Source: Sipunculus nudus (lineage: Eukaryota; Annelida; Sipuncula; Golfingiida; Sipunculidae). Taken from it: a DNA stretch of 64,000 bases. The notes under the pieces are model-generated. The model was not told the DNA's origin and made no database searches. It saw only the letters and a program-made list of their open reading frames with translations. The stretch is from contig CM049317.1 of NCBI GenBank assembly GCA_026874595.1, positions 19,245,882 through 19,309,881 on the forward strand, in the 5' to 3' direction. The position numbers were made by a program, and so were the translations under genes. Shown here piece by piece: positions 14,801-25,804 of the stretch. Position 1 is the stretch's first letter; each line of letters starts with the position of its first letter.

Positions 14801-17800
14801 CTGAGATGTGAAGGAGACAATGAACAGATTTGTGATGTAGCAGCCGTTGGCCATTTTGGATTTTTACGATAAAATTCATATAAACATGTTATTTGGACCT
14901 CTTATCATAAAAATGATGTCAGAAATTGATTTCTTGCATGCCAAAATCCATGAAAAGATGTATTACACATGCATCTTTAATGAACGGTTAAGATTTAAGA
15001 TTTTCAAAATGGCCACCGGTGGCCATCTTGGATTTTCAAATTCGCCCCCGTTTTCGGAAAAGCACCTCCGTGATTCTTGAACCTTAAAGGTCCAATAACT
15101 CAAATCAAGTGACAAAATCTCTGGCGGATGAGTTGTAGACCGGTCCCTAGCTAGGGCCAGGACCATGTATGGTTTGTGATTTATTGATTTGCATGGCTTA
15201 ACAATGATCAGGGACACGTATGGCCTATTGTTTCCGATTTTACCACTCTTCCTTTAACTTTGAAACCCATGATGCGTTTACACTGTATTCTCTAATTTAT
15301 ATTGTTTTCTTACTTTAGATACCCTATATCAGCACATCCGTCCTATATTTACGTACCATTTTGCCAAAGTATTCATGAGGGGATTTCATTTTGAGCCACC
15401 TAATGAAGCAGAAGGTGTGCTGGAGAATGTTGTACAAGGAATCCAGAACATGGTGGGAACTAGTTTTTTCTTTAACCAGATAATCACACACATACACACA
15501 CGCAAACACATATGTTTTTACACCCAAATAGACTATATCTTGTTTTACCTATCATGTTCCACCGGCCTATTAGATCATTGTTGTAATAAATAAGCAATCA
15601 TATTAAACCGACAATAACCACTTTAAAAAACATTTGAATAAGGGGTACGTGATAGTCAAAGCACTAATGACCATCTCAGAAACCATAAGCACATATTGTA
15701 TTTCTCATAATGTATGACATAGAGCACAGAAAATCGGCCCCATGAAAAATTGGTGGTCATTGTTTCAAGGTGGTCGCTATAGGCATGTATCGACCATGCG
15801 CTGTATCGGTAACTGATTCCCATTCCCTGAAAACGGTGTTGTACCGATACAAACCTATAGCGACCACCTTGAAATAATGATCACTTTTTCATGGTGCCGA
15901 TTTCCTTTGCTCTATGTCATACATTATGTGAAATATGATTGCTTGATTATTACTGCAATGATCTATTAGGCCAGTTTTAACATTAAATATAAGAAAATTG
16001 AGACTTTTCGGTTAACAAGATATAGTCTATTAGGCAGCTGAAGCTGAAATTAATCTGGTCCTTAAAAGAACTTAACGTCTTCCAGTAAAAACTGGACTTG
16101 GTTGTGAAATGTCGGTTCCATAAATAATTGAGCTTTATGAAGCCAGTAAGTACTTTTTGCTATTCTTTGTGAAGCGTATAGCTTTTTTTTATGTATAACA
16201 TCAGAGATTGATTGGTGGATAAAGATAATAAAAAACAAGCCCGGGCGCGGAATAACGATGAGGTGGGTGTAAACCTTATGTTTTTGGTCATATATATTGT
16301 CACATGGTCTGGAATTATGGTCAGTCAGTTTTTAAATAACTTTGTTTTATGTTATATATATCACTGACATTTTGTTTCTCAGACACTCGTGTAATAACAA
16401 GATAAATACATATTGTGCACAGTATTTTTGTGAGTCAAGTACTTTAAGTAGAAAAAACCTGGTTATTGCCCTAAAAGATTCCAAATTTCATGAGACAAGT
16501 TTATATGCTGATACCATAGTCAGTGAATAGATTAGGATTAGTACAAACTGTGCTGCTGACTATGAAAGTCCCAACAAACATAGACAAAGGTATTACGGGC
16601 AGATGCAATGAGCAAAATACCTAAATTAAAACTAACTCATCGCGTCCATGTGAACATTTTATTCTGTTTATCATTGGTATGACATAATACATGTCGGATT
16701 TGATATGTCGGATTCCTCAGGTAAATATATGTCTTGACGAAGATGAACGTAATAGAACCATGGTAATGATGATGACTGCTTAAATAAATTCAACTGACAA
16801 ATACATTGATAAAAAATATCCTATCTGACTTAGTAAGTCAGGATTTATATGTCTAAACGGTGGTAGCCTTTAAAATAATAATCAGCATCCAAGATGTTGT
16901 ACGATATGATAAATGTGATGTCATTTAACACTATTTCAATTTTCTGACAAGGGGATGTCTTTTATACCTATGAAATGGAAAAACATGGGAAATTGTATAT
17001 ATAAATTCTTAATTATTTGAAAATTTCTGAAGATATTTACGAAAGAAACAATTTGATGAATCGTGATACCTTATTGCTGCGGTCAGTATATAGTAAAAAA
17101 TAAATGTGATGTATAAAAGAAAAAAATATATTCTATGCGTAAAATATATAAAAGAACAAAATAGAATCACCGTTTAAAGATCAAAGATAACCATGAGCTG
17201 GCAATCATGCCGATTTAGCGTAACATTCACAACAATATTTTCATCATCTCTTATTTTGATTAACATTTCATGTGATTTTTACCTCCGACCTTCTCACACC
17301 ACAACTTGAGATGACAGGAGTATAAACAGCACAACATCTAAAAAAATATTATAGGTGTTTCCACCAATATTTAGAAAAAGGGAAAAAAAAGGAAAAAAAT
17401 CTACCGAAGATCTTCAAGCAACCTGTTTTTGTGGACAATTCATTGAGCATATCATGAGATAGCAGATACTTTTATGTATTTAATTTTGTTTCTGGGTTGC
17501 TATATCACACCCCATAACCCGGAAAATATAGGTAACAGTGACTTTATTTCAGGTTTACAAAGAAATCTTTTTATAACCTCTTCGAATCCCTATTTTAATA
17601 CAGTAACGATTTTGTCCCACTGACGGACAGACGGACGGCCAGACTGCCGGACGGAGTGATGATGGACTTAGTCTGACTGCTATAGCTGAGTATGACTGAA
17701 ATCAATGAGTTAATAAAAAGCATTTGAAACTGCTTGGAAAAAATAATCCCTTGGCACACATCGACAACATTTCTCCATTTAGATGCGTTGTGCATTTGTT

Positions 17801-20800
17801 GAAGAATTGTCTTCTTATCCTATAATCTCAACTCATCTGATTTATTATGAGAGCCATACTAAAGCTTTCTATTATATAGCCATAAGATATCTCACAAACG
17901 TGTATTATTCTGAAATTCATTTGCTTTCATTTTTGTCAATGACTTGTTTGAATTTTACCTTTAGGGATTGGCTGAAGAAGCAAATGAAGGCCAAGCCCAG
18001 GGTCCGGCAAATGCTGCTGCTGTGAGTGAAAACCTAATGTGATACCGTAATCGTCATATGGTTTGAAATTATGGTGAAGTGTCAAGATGTGGTCTTCACT
18101 CGCCGTTAATTATGTTGAACCATACAGCTGTATGGTTCAACATAATTAATAATTAATATGATTAATATCATATATTTTTTCAATATATGTTATCGTAATT
18201 ACACTCAGCCATGCATACACCAATCTGCTATATACAACTAAAATTGTTTGTTTGATTCTGAGGGAAGAGGGAACAGCACGTGCTGACTCACATGTGTATA
18301 GGAATCCAGGCTTGTCAGTTATTCTGTTAATCCACTTCCAATTTGTGGATGCTTACGTAAAAAGTTTGTCAAAAGCATGTGGAAAGAAGTACACGTCCAG
18401 AGTTATCCGCTGCCATGAGCACAATGTGTAAATGACTTGTAAGGAAGGTGATTTCCAGTGACTCTTTCCATAATAAAATTAAATACCCTTGAGCTCACAT
18501 CTACTGCTCGGAAAGAATGAAATTGGCTCGGAGGTCTATGTTATCTGTTGATCAAACCACAGGCTGCCACAGATTGCCCCTGGTCAATTTAAATGTCGGA
18601 ATATCCCCAGTTTTGGGTACAAGTGCTGAATGATATACATTCCAGACAGCACAGAATGGGATCTTGTGTCCCTCAGTGTACGTTAATATTAAGTTTCTTA
18701 TTGCTTACGGGGTTTAGGCACAGGGTAACACACCTACATCCAGAAACGCTTGGGCAGTAGTACCTGATATTAATGAGATATTGCCATGAGGTAATCATTA
18801 GCTTAAGGAAGACTCATAAAGCTAAGATGAAAGATGTCTACTTCTGTGACAGTTGAACGTGTTCTGAAATAAGATATAGATCTAGGTATGCTGTATCTGG
18901 GAAAAAATGATAAACATAGAAAATACTTTTGCAGTGACATAACTGACGCAAAGCCGTTAAGTGAAAGCACTATGTCACAGGTCACTTTATAGGAATGTCT
19001 CTCATCATTGGATAGTGATATGATGGGTTCCCCGGCATGGCAAGTTTAATGAAATTACATAGGCAGAAATAGAATACACATGTATTACTGTTGAAGTAAA
19101 ACACCTTTTTCTCTCTCAAGGCTTTCCATAATATGAGAGAAAAATCAAACATATATAAGTTAAGGATTATGGAATAATATACTAATTTCAATATATGTTT
19201 AACACTTTGCCAGCTTCACATTTTATACTCAGGTTAGATCCTTCAAATATAAAAAAACTAATGTACCATGTTGCGAAACTAAATATTTGTTGTGAATGAA
19301 GAGTTAAAATATAATGACGGTGTGTTCTGCAACTGTATGAGATATTGAAAAACAACGGAAATGGTGACATAGAGATTTCATGAGCTAAATAATCTTCAAT
19401 TTTCAGTGGACCTAGGCTGGTAATGTAGGCATATATCTGGATGACACTTTATTATATTTTATCCATGTAATTTAAGGGCCTTAAAGCTGTCCACAGATGC
19501 CATCCGTGAGCGCCTAACGTAATAATAAAATAAGTTTATACATCGCAATTTGGTAATATAAAATGTTAGCCCCTTCAACGAGTTGAGACATATTTTAACG
19601 ACCCTGGGCACTACAGCCCATTGCTCTGCAGATTCGTTATGGGGGGGGGGGGGGGGGGGGATTGACGACAGTGATGAAAAACTGGCCAATGTTTATAGTG
19701 GGTAAGCTACTTCATTATGGAGTTCATTATGGACAGTTATGGCTTATACAATGGACTTAAGTCAGATGTATAGATTCAACTGATTATTAACAAATAAAGA
19801 AGAATTACAAGAAATTACGCTAAATCAGTAAACAACGAAATCACATTACCATCAGTCCACGGATTCCCGAATACGTTAATCGTCATGGACCGGTCGCAAT
19901 GTTTTAAATCTGATCGGGCTGACTTTTTAATCCAAGCCAATGACGAGGTTGTTCCTCGGAATGGCACAGCCCGAACATTATACCAAAAAAAGGTACATAG
20001 CACCTACACAACAACGATGAACAGTTCGCATGGCCGTTGCACTCTTGTCAATTTTGCTATCATTCCTCCTGATCTTGGCCACCATCATAAACGTACCTTG
20101 ATTTCTTCCAGCTTTCTCTAGCCAGTCATCACTAAACGAACGGATCCGTTAACATGTACAACATGGTACCTGACTGAGTTCGCACGAAAGTCAAGCTGTA
20201 TCCTAGTGGTTTCAGCACAATATCAATGTATATATTCTGTATAAACCAGTCAGGGGATCGATGCCTGGCTGGTAAAAACTATATGCAGATCATTGCTAAA
20301 TGTCACCATAAAAGTTTTACTTATAAGTAGCCTTCTGTCTAAAACAAGTCAATATAAATTTATTATTTTTTTATTTTAATAAAGTACAATTAATTGCAAA
20401 TGTATGGAGACAGATTTTTCTGATACAGCACATCGTATTTAATAGTTTGAACAAATATATAACAAAGGGCAGGAAAAAACAAATCAGGACATGTGGCCTA
20501 TGTAAAACTGATATTTTAATATGTGTGGTTATAAGTTGATACAGATAAAAACATTGTTCTTAATTGTTTTTCATTTACTTATTTCCATGAACAAATATAA
20601 CAAACAGCCGACCAAACCAGGAACATATAAAAAGCACACAATCACTACAAAGCCCTCGTCCAGATGAATGGTTCAGTACTATCCCAGGTTTCTTTCTAAC
20701 TTGATCACGAAGAAAGAAATAAAAATTTAAATCTGATACCCTTATTAGTAAATGAGTGGCATTAAGGAACAGAAAAGGCTGTGACCCGACCTTCCATGGA

Positions 20801-21114
20801 GCTAAACGGTATCAGAAGACATTTTTCTATTGTGACAAATGAACCCGTTTATATGTTTGTCCCCACTATTCTCGCTTTGGTCTCTGGTATGTGTGGCATA
20901 CATAGGATTTAATAAACCCCTATGTTTCTACGTAAGCCTTGCGCACATTTCTGAATGCAATCCAAAAGTGGCATTTCACGAATGAGGCGAATGGTGCTTA
21001 ATGTATCAACCGATTTAAGGGTCCGAGAACGACAACTTTTAAACAACTAGTATAACTTAACTGGTATAGGTTAAAAAAATGCTATTTTTTCCATATTTAT
21101 TAATAAACAATATT

Positions 21115-21175
<61 letters not shown>

Positions 21176-21475
21176 TAACTGGAGCACCTCTATTTCTATA
21201 TTAAGGTGAAAATCAAGCGACAGCACGAGTTTCTTTTTATCATATATGAATTATGTAAGGTTTTCCTTTTAGTCAAGATACTTTATCGTTTATGAGTTAT
21301 CATTTAATCTTTCTCGAATTGTATGTTTGATATTTTCCCCTGGAATTATATGTTTAAACGTCTTTGCACACACACCTGAATCATATCCCTGAAGATTTAA
21401 ATAGGCTAAATTTCATTTCAGAATAAGGGAATGATACGCCGTCCAGAAGGACAACACGATGATAACGACGGCTGA
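1078..21475 (+). CDS. Unrecognised gene with two tandem modules, 3' part (12 exons)
   Basis: The family is not recognised. Twelve exons join in one continuous frame of about 268 codons: 1078-1119, 1589-1639, 2272-2361, 5790-5881, 7251-7281, 8214-8249, 8328-8369, 10055-10105, 10516-10641, 15319-15452, 17965-18021, 21422-21475. Every junction has an AG acceptor and a GT donor (GC for the two 51-nt exons), and phases agree throughout. The protein holds two related modules separated by a short linker. Each contains a QGNAPT motif, a TLVxYLTDVFxLAE motif and an HIRPIFxxHxxxVFxxGF motif, then a hydrophilic tail ends at TGA. The modules look alpha-helical; a death-fold or other helical bundle is possible but unproven. 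The 5' end is missing, probably before the window. No signal peptide or membrane segment is visible in this part. A possible poly(A) signal lies at 21968-21973. Confidence 0.62.
2815..2896 (+). pseudogene. Decayed duplicate of the HIRPIF exon
   Basis: After an AG at 2813-2814 the frame reads DTLYQHARHIFTYH, closer at base level to the exon at 15319 than to the exon at 5790. The hallmark HIRPIF has become HARHIF. The only nearby donor (GTCATA at 2897) is weak and would shift the phase. I read it as a third, dying copy of this exon left by the internal duplication. An alternative exon is possible but less likely. Confidence 0.55.
4033..5330. repeat. Internally duplicated dispersed repeat, GGCGCC-containing units
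   Basis: Sequence 4033-4218 recurs, diverged, at about 4390-4560. Both copies carry CTGCAGKTGGCGC, GACTTTCTGC and the run ending AAGGATTTCTTGGA. Related GGTGGCGCC motifs occur at about 4770, 5284, 6484 and 6884, so this intron and the next share one family of non-autonomous elements. No coding capacity is visible. Confidence 0.55.
6182..7045 (+). mobile_element. Non-autonomous Helitron-like element
   Basis: The right end has the layout expected of a Helitron 3' terminus: a perfect 7-bp-stem hairpin (GTAGTCG, loop CTTGT, CGACTAC), a short spacer, then CTAG followed by T at about 7016-7045. The left part holds a strong stem-loop at 6182-6210, GTATCCGC paired with GCGGATAC and an inner AAAC/GTTT stem around a GAA loop. 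Between them are two tandem copies of a unit (about 6484-6560 and 6745-6830) with a GGTGGYGCCACC palindrome and TGCACAGYGTCCATCTG. There is no Rep/helicase ORF. The 5' terminus is not resolved, so the left boundary is approximate. Confidence 0.55.
7251..8249 (+). CDS. Inter-module linker exons
   Basis: Two very small exons, 7251-7281 (31 nt) and 8214-8249 (36 nt), link the modules. The first has acceptor TTGCAG and donor GTGAGT and enters at phase 0; the second has TTTCAG and GTACGG and enters at phase 1. They encode an acidic run (EPANVNVDDF) followed by ALVTLILPKAE. Confidence rests on phase continuity with the flanking exons, because exons this short cannot be judged on coding potential. 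Confidence 0.5.
7560..7665. repeat. Short imperfect tandem repeat, CAGATGCG-type
   Basis: Degenerate units of about 15-20 bp built on motifs such as CAGATGCG and ACTGTCA repeat several times. The open frames across it look like by-products of the repeat. It lies inside an intron. Confidence 0.35.
8328..15452 (+). CDS. Module 2 exons of the tandem-module gene
   Basis: Exons 8328-8369, 10055-10105, 10516-10641 and 15319-15452 encode the second module. The 51-nt exon again ends at a GC donor (GCAAGT at 10106), as in module 1. The HIRPIF exon here is 134 nt and runs on through an acidic and amphipathic stretch to GIQNM before a mediocre donor (GTGGGA). The 4.7-kb intron before it holds the 4.2-kb inverted-repeat transposon. 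The foldback element begins 75 bp after its end. Confidence 0.6.
10934..15165 (+). mobile_element. 4.2-kb DNA transposon with about 320-bp terminal inverted repeats
   Basis: The left arm (about 10938-11280) is the reverse complement of the right arm (about 14845-15165). Shared stretches include GGTCTACAACTCATCCGCC, the run around CGAAAAGCACCTCC and TTTTATCGTAAAAATCCAAA. The paralogous intron at 2650-2820 keeps the uninterrupted version of the flanks, so both the insertion and its site are visible. The target duplication cannot be defined because the flanks have drifted. The interior holds a broken coding region on the plus strand. The element lies within the intron before the exon at 15319. 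Confidence 0.75.
11871..14469 (+). pseudogene. Degenerate transposon-encoded protein with two CxxC fingers
   Basis: Reading through several frames gives a continuous but broken protein. It starts near MAESSGQKS at about 11871, then has a CIICQ Cys pair, a Lys-rich stretch, an open frame of 169 codons at 12168-12677 with a second pair (CAVCG) and a DIYCHCICF segment, an acidic stretch at 12935-13156, and an open frame at 13576-13962 containing ITEYATVRKVL and SDEGVYHIA. Stops and frameshifts separate these parts, so it is not functional. The order resembles multi-copy uncharacterised proteins that I recall from marine invertebrate genomes; I infer it is the transposon's own protein. No DDE signature was identified, so its superfamily is left open. 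Confidence 0.55.
15527..16031. mobile_element. Foldback (palindromic) MITE-like element
   Basis: The two halves are inverted copies. AATAGACTATATCTTGTT begins the left arm and, reversed, ends the right arm at 16031. Further matching blocks are the GGCCTATTAGATCATTG region, AAGCAATCATATT, ATAATGTATGACATAGAGC and CAAGGTGGTCGCTATAGG. The left arm carries about 120 bp absent from the right. The centre lies near 15805-15850. No coding capacity or clear target duplication was found. Confidence 0.72.
16032..17964. other. Intron sequence, no further feature seen
   Basis: AT-rich intron of the tandem-module gene. Small open frames lack splice signals or recognisable similarity. Confidence 0.5.
17965..21475 (+). 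CDS. C-terminal tail exons and stop
   Basis: Exon 17965-18021 (57 nt, phase 0 in and out, acceptor CTTTAG, donor GTGAGT) encodes an Ala/Glu/Gln-rich stretch ending in NAAA. The terminal exon from 21422 encodes NKGMIRRPEGQHDDNDG and then TGA at 21473-21475. The tail is hydrophilic with an acidic end. Confidence 0.52.
18106..18149. repeat. Perfect 44-bp palindrome
   Basis: Two 22-base halves are exact reverse complements with no spacer, meeting at CATACAG/CTGTATG. It lies 85 bp after the donor of the 17965-18021 exon, so it could form a cruciform in DNA or a strong hairpin in the pre-mRNA. Confidence 0.85.
18150..21421. other. Intron with microsatellite and poly-G tract
   Basis: No exon recognised. 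It includes a run of about 20 G near 19640-19660 and a compound (AC)n(AT)n microsatellite at 21114-21172. Open frames at 19815-20121 on both strands overlap each other and have no recognisable domain. Confidence 0.5.
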
Positions 21476-22485
21476 GAGATAAAAAAAGAAGATTAAAGTT
21501 AACTTAACATATATACTTATAAAATGTGAATTGTTCTTGTTTTAGTATATATATTTAAGAAGATGACTAGTCAAATAGAACAAAGTGATTTACATCGACA
21601 TTTGCTACAGAGCACTTCAGAATAACAAAAGCTGTTGTTATGGGCTGGTAAAAGCCAATTATTTTTACTCCAAATTCCACCTACAGACACTATGGTTAAG
21701 GCCTTATTATAGTTAAAACTTGTAAATTAAAGCTGGTACTTTTAAGGTTGTCTTATAAATTAAAATTTAAACAAACTACATCTTAAGTTGTGTTTTATAA
21801 TAGCCAACGTGACATCATCCATGCGATGAATTAATAAGTCATCCAAATAAGTACTCTGATGGACTGCTTTTATAATGATATGTAGTCAGTATATGTCAAT
21901 GTGATATTGATTAAGTTCTTAAACATTCTACCTTGTATCAAGTATTTTATGGAAGAATGGATAATAGAATAAAAAAAATATAAGAAAACTAGCACAAGTT
22001 GTTTGACTATAGAAAGGTTGAATCATTTTGCATGACTTGAAGAAATGACTCCATCTGGTTGGTATCCCGTTGATAAGTTATAAGAAAGTCAAAAGTGCTC
22101 CAGATAGTGCATTGTGTATTTCCGAATCAATTAGCTTAATAACATGTCATGTTAAAAAACAAAATTACACAGAATATCGTTTAAAGGTTTATGAAAAAGA
22201 AGCAAAACAAGCAAAAACATTCAACTCTTTTGCTGTGCCGTTCTTAAGTTTTAAATAACACAAGTTATATTTCAGCACTAGTATATAACATGTAAGATGT
22301 TATTTACTATTCACTCTGTAAAATTTTACAAAATAACAAAAAGGCCCAAGCCATCTTTGGATAACCAAAAAGTGATCCGTAATTGTAAAGATCTGTTGAA
22401 CAGTCAGTGTCCACCAAGACGCGACCATGCCAACCTGGTTATGTTTACCTAGTTAGAAGCCCCAGCAGACGCCTTTGGTTCATGT

Positions 22486-22545
<60 letters not shown>

Positions 22546-24094
22546 CGTGTACAGAATGAAGAAAACAAGCTGTATCCAGAGATGTACAAAATGACAATTT
22601 CTTGTAAACCTAGAAATACTGTTATAACAATTACAAAATTAATCAGATATTCTTTCGGTTCCCCCCAACTCTCTAAATTATTGTGAGTCCAAAATATATA
22701 AAATATTTAAAGTTTCAAATTGATTCCGATGAAAGTCATGTTCAGAATGCGTGCCATTATCCAGTCGACTACAAATCCCATCTTGGCCCCTGTACTGTTG
22801 TGGCTTCATTATAGGTTTGCATGTCCCTTATCGTGCCTAAAGGAATGCTCACGGGAGTTTGAACCAATAATTATATAGGCTTAACAAAAGCGTTAGTGTT
22901 GTGTTATGTGTTATATGAGCACATAACTTAAACATGAGGATAAACGATAGCTTATGCTTGTATGATGAGCCAGTCCTTAATGTCTCCCTAATTGGGTAAA
23001 ATACACCCAGCTCTTTTTGAATCGCATTGCCTGTATAAGAGACAAACTGCGCGTAACCGGCAGAAACTCACACATACAATCAAAAAGATGAAAAAACACG
23101 AGTAAACAAAACAGTTAAGTAAATTAAATGTAAACTTACAGGTTCCACGGAAATGAATCGATAATCTCTAGAGTCCATTTAATCACAAAAAAATCGCTTA
23201 GTCCAGTTTACTCCCGAATGCGCACTACACCCAAATATTCCTATTGGTAACGAGGCTGTTGATTAGATGAAAGACACGCACATGACATTGGAATTCGCTT
23301 CTAATTAACAGGGAGTCACTAGAGGTTCAGGCCGCTAACCACATCTTGGTTTACACAGTTCTCCACTGAAGTACGCGCTCGTCATAATAGGCGAAATCCT
23401 GAATCTATGACAGATAAGCCCACAGCCTTCTCTGTTAGTAAACTTAGGAAATGTCTGTCACAGCAGAATAATCCTAGATGTATCCAGCACTAAGTACCTG
23501 AATATGCCACAGTGCACTACAAAAAACGGTACCATATATGATTTGCGTATTACGTGTCCTGGTCTGTTGCTGGACTTCACCACGGTAGAAACACATCAAC
23601 GGTTTACTAGTCCTTCTTTAAATACGATTCCTCTTTGTTAGAACTAGGTGGCAGCCGGCAAACACTAACGTTCTACGCACAGGAACATCACCACTCAGCT
23701 GACAGGACAATACCCGACCCTCCTCTGGACCGGTGGCAAAGGACCAGACTACATCCCCTAACGCGCAGACCTATGAGTTTGAAATTTTTTCTACCATCCA
23801 CAGCTTATATAGGCCTGTTTTCGTCGTATATCCAGACCGCCTAGCGAACTATCGCCTCATGAATTGCATGAATACTAAAATGGACACGCTTTTAGAGAGC
23901 AAACATGGGAAAAAATCAAGTATGAAGGTACGTTGCCTTTGAAGTCTAAAGTAAAACATTTTATTACAGGAACCGTCTAGACTACAACCGGCATGAACCG
24001 GTTCCAATAGAATTATAACTGTACTGAAACCAACATCAAATTAGACCCCTTGGTTCCCTAAACTAAGTGCTCACGCTAACATGGACATATGATA

Positions 24095-24520
24095 CTCCAT
24101 ACTAATAATAATAATAATAACGTTTTATTACAGAATCATGGTCCATATACAAACAATGAAAGACATGACAATAGAAAGAAAAAAAAACAGTAGAAAGCAA
24201 ATAACACAACATTTAGGCTAGCTGCATTATTACTTATAATCTAATAACAACCATCTTCTGGTTATGAACATTAAACAAGTCGGACTTTAAATATAAATCA
24301 GATTCATACAAAGTTCTGACATACAGGTTGTCAGATTCTGTTTTTCTCATTTTCAGTAAATGAATCTGTTTGCGCATTAGTGCATCAAAAGTGGTAATGT
24401 TACGACTTATGTACACCAAATTACAGAAAAAGATCATCTGGTTATAAAAACTACTTGCATTAGCGACAAAATAACTTAGTCACAGTTCTCTGGTGACACC
24501 ATCCCCATCCCTTTTAAAGA
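24095..24520 (-). mobile_element. 5'-truncated LINE-like 3' end
   Basis: Read on the minus strand, an open stretch of about 67 codons (24437-24234) with TFDALMRKQ and SDNLYVRTLYESDLYLKSDLF is followed by a short 3' UTR, TGTAATAAAACG and a (TTA)n tail at about 24105-24122. A short C-terminal ORF remnant, a UTR and a trinucleotide tail are typical of a 5'-truncated non-LTR retrotransposon. The peptide resembles the C-terminal tails of LINE reverse-transcriptase ORFs as I remember them; I cannot confirm the family. Confidence 0.42.
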
Positions 24521-25769
24521 AAATACATAGTTTTTTTATGCACATTATCTATCCATTACAAGTTATATGAAAACATTAAACAATATATCAATTACTGTCT
24601 ATATACATTGTTTGTCTTAAGAAATATCCACTATATCAAATTCAGTTCAACACTGGTAACTTACTTAAAAAGACTGGCTCATGAGTTAGCTTATCAGTTA
24701 GACAAAACAATTATCAAACACTCACTCTCGAAATTTCTTTCTCTAGCCGGTAACTTTCTGCTAGCATAAACTATCGGATGCATCATTCCATCGTACTCCT
24801 GCATATAGACACAAACCGATCATATCAACAAACAATGGTCTATATTACCTCTTCCTCTCGTCAGACTATCTACATTTGCTATTATTTTAGATTTTTACCT
24901 CCAAAGTCAACTTCAGCTGAGCACAATAACCCATGGGTCCCTTGTTCGTATTTTATGCAGGTAATTGCTTAATATGCAGCTTTTGAGAATCATGCTTTGT
25001 AAATATATCAGGCATGATCATCCTGTGATTAGTAAAAAATTAAAGGTTTTTCCACACATATGGTCATGGTGTGCTGTATTATTTGAACATTTCTCAAATA
25101 CTATTAAACTTATTTGGCTATAGTTGTGCAGTTTTCCATACAGAATGGTGGTCACTTGTCTAATTTTCAGATCAGGTAAACAACAGATAAAGGAATCTCT
25201 TGTGACAAAAAGATCTACAGTCAAAGAAGACCTAACTATGAATAACAAATACAAAAAGTTAAGGGCAAAACTATTCAAGGAAAGGAAAACCATCAGGGTT
25301 GAGTGACGAGCAAAAGTCAAGAAATCTCAACAGTAAATGAAACCCGTAAGATTACTCCAGAAACTGCATGGCAGAGAAATTGGTATGCTTATTGATCTTT
25401 TACTGAAAACCATAATGATATGCAGTAAGCAGGTCAAAAATGAAATTTTGCATTGGTCACGTCTGTGGTATAAAACATCCGTGTTATCATATTAAAAGAA
25501 AGAAGCCTGTTTCTTAATCCTTTTGTTTAGAATGAAAAACGATACATATTTTAAGTTAAAACTGTGTCCAATGAGAAAGATCCAGTATATGTGTGCTCTT
25601 TTGCAAGCGAATGAAAATGTGTATTGTAAACTGGAGTATAAAAATTGGCTTTTTGACAACAGCCAATCTCAGGATTGATTGAATGCAATGGCGTGAAATT
25701 TTGCATGTCACTGTTAGTCACGTAACTTCTTCTTTCTGGCAGGACTGGTTGCGCCATCTCCCATAACAT

Positions 25770-25804
25770 GCATTTTGGTCGCTTGTCGACTACCGGTATT
25801 CTGG
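25770..25804 (+). mobile_element. Second Helitron-like 3' terminus
   Basis: About 30 bp (GTCGCTTGTCGACTACCGGTATTCT) repeat the terminus at 7020-7045, here ending CTGG followed by T, which still fits the CTRR-T rule. The hairpin is one pair weaker than at 7016. Upstream sequence differs from the other copy and the left end was not found. Confidence 0.45.
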
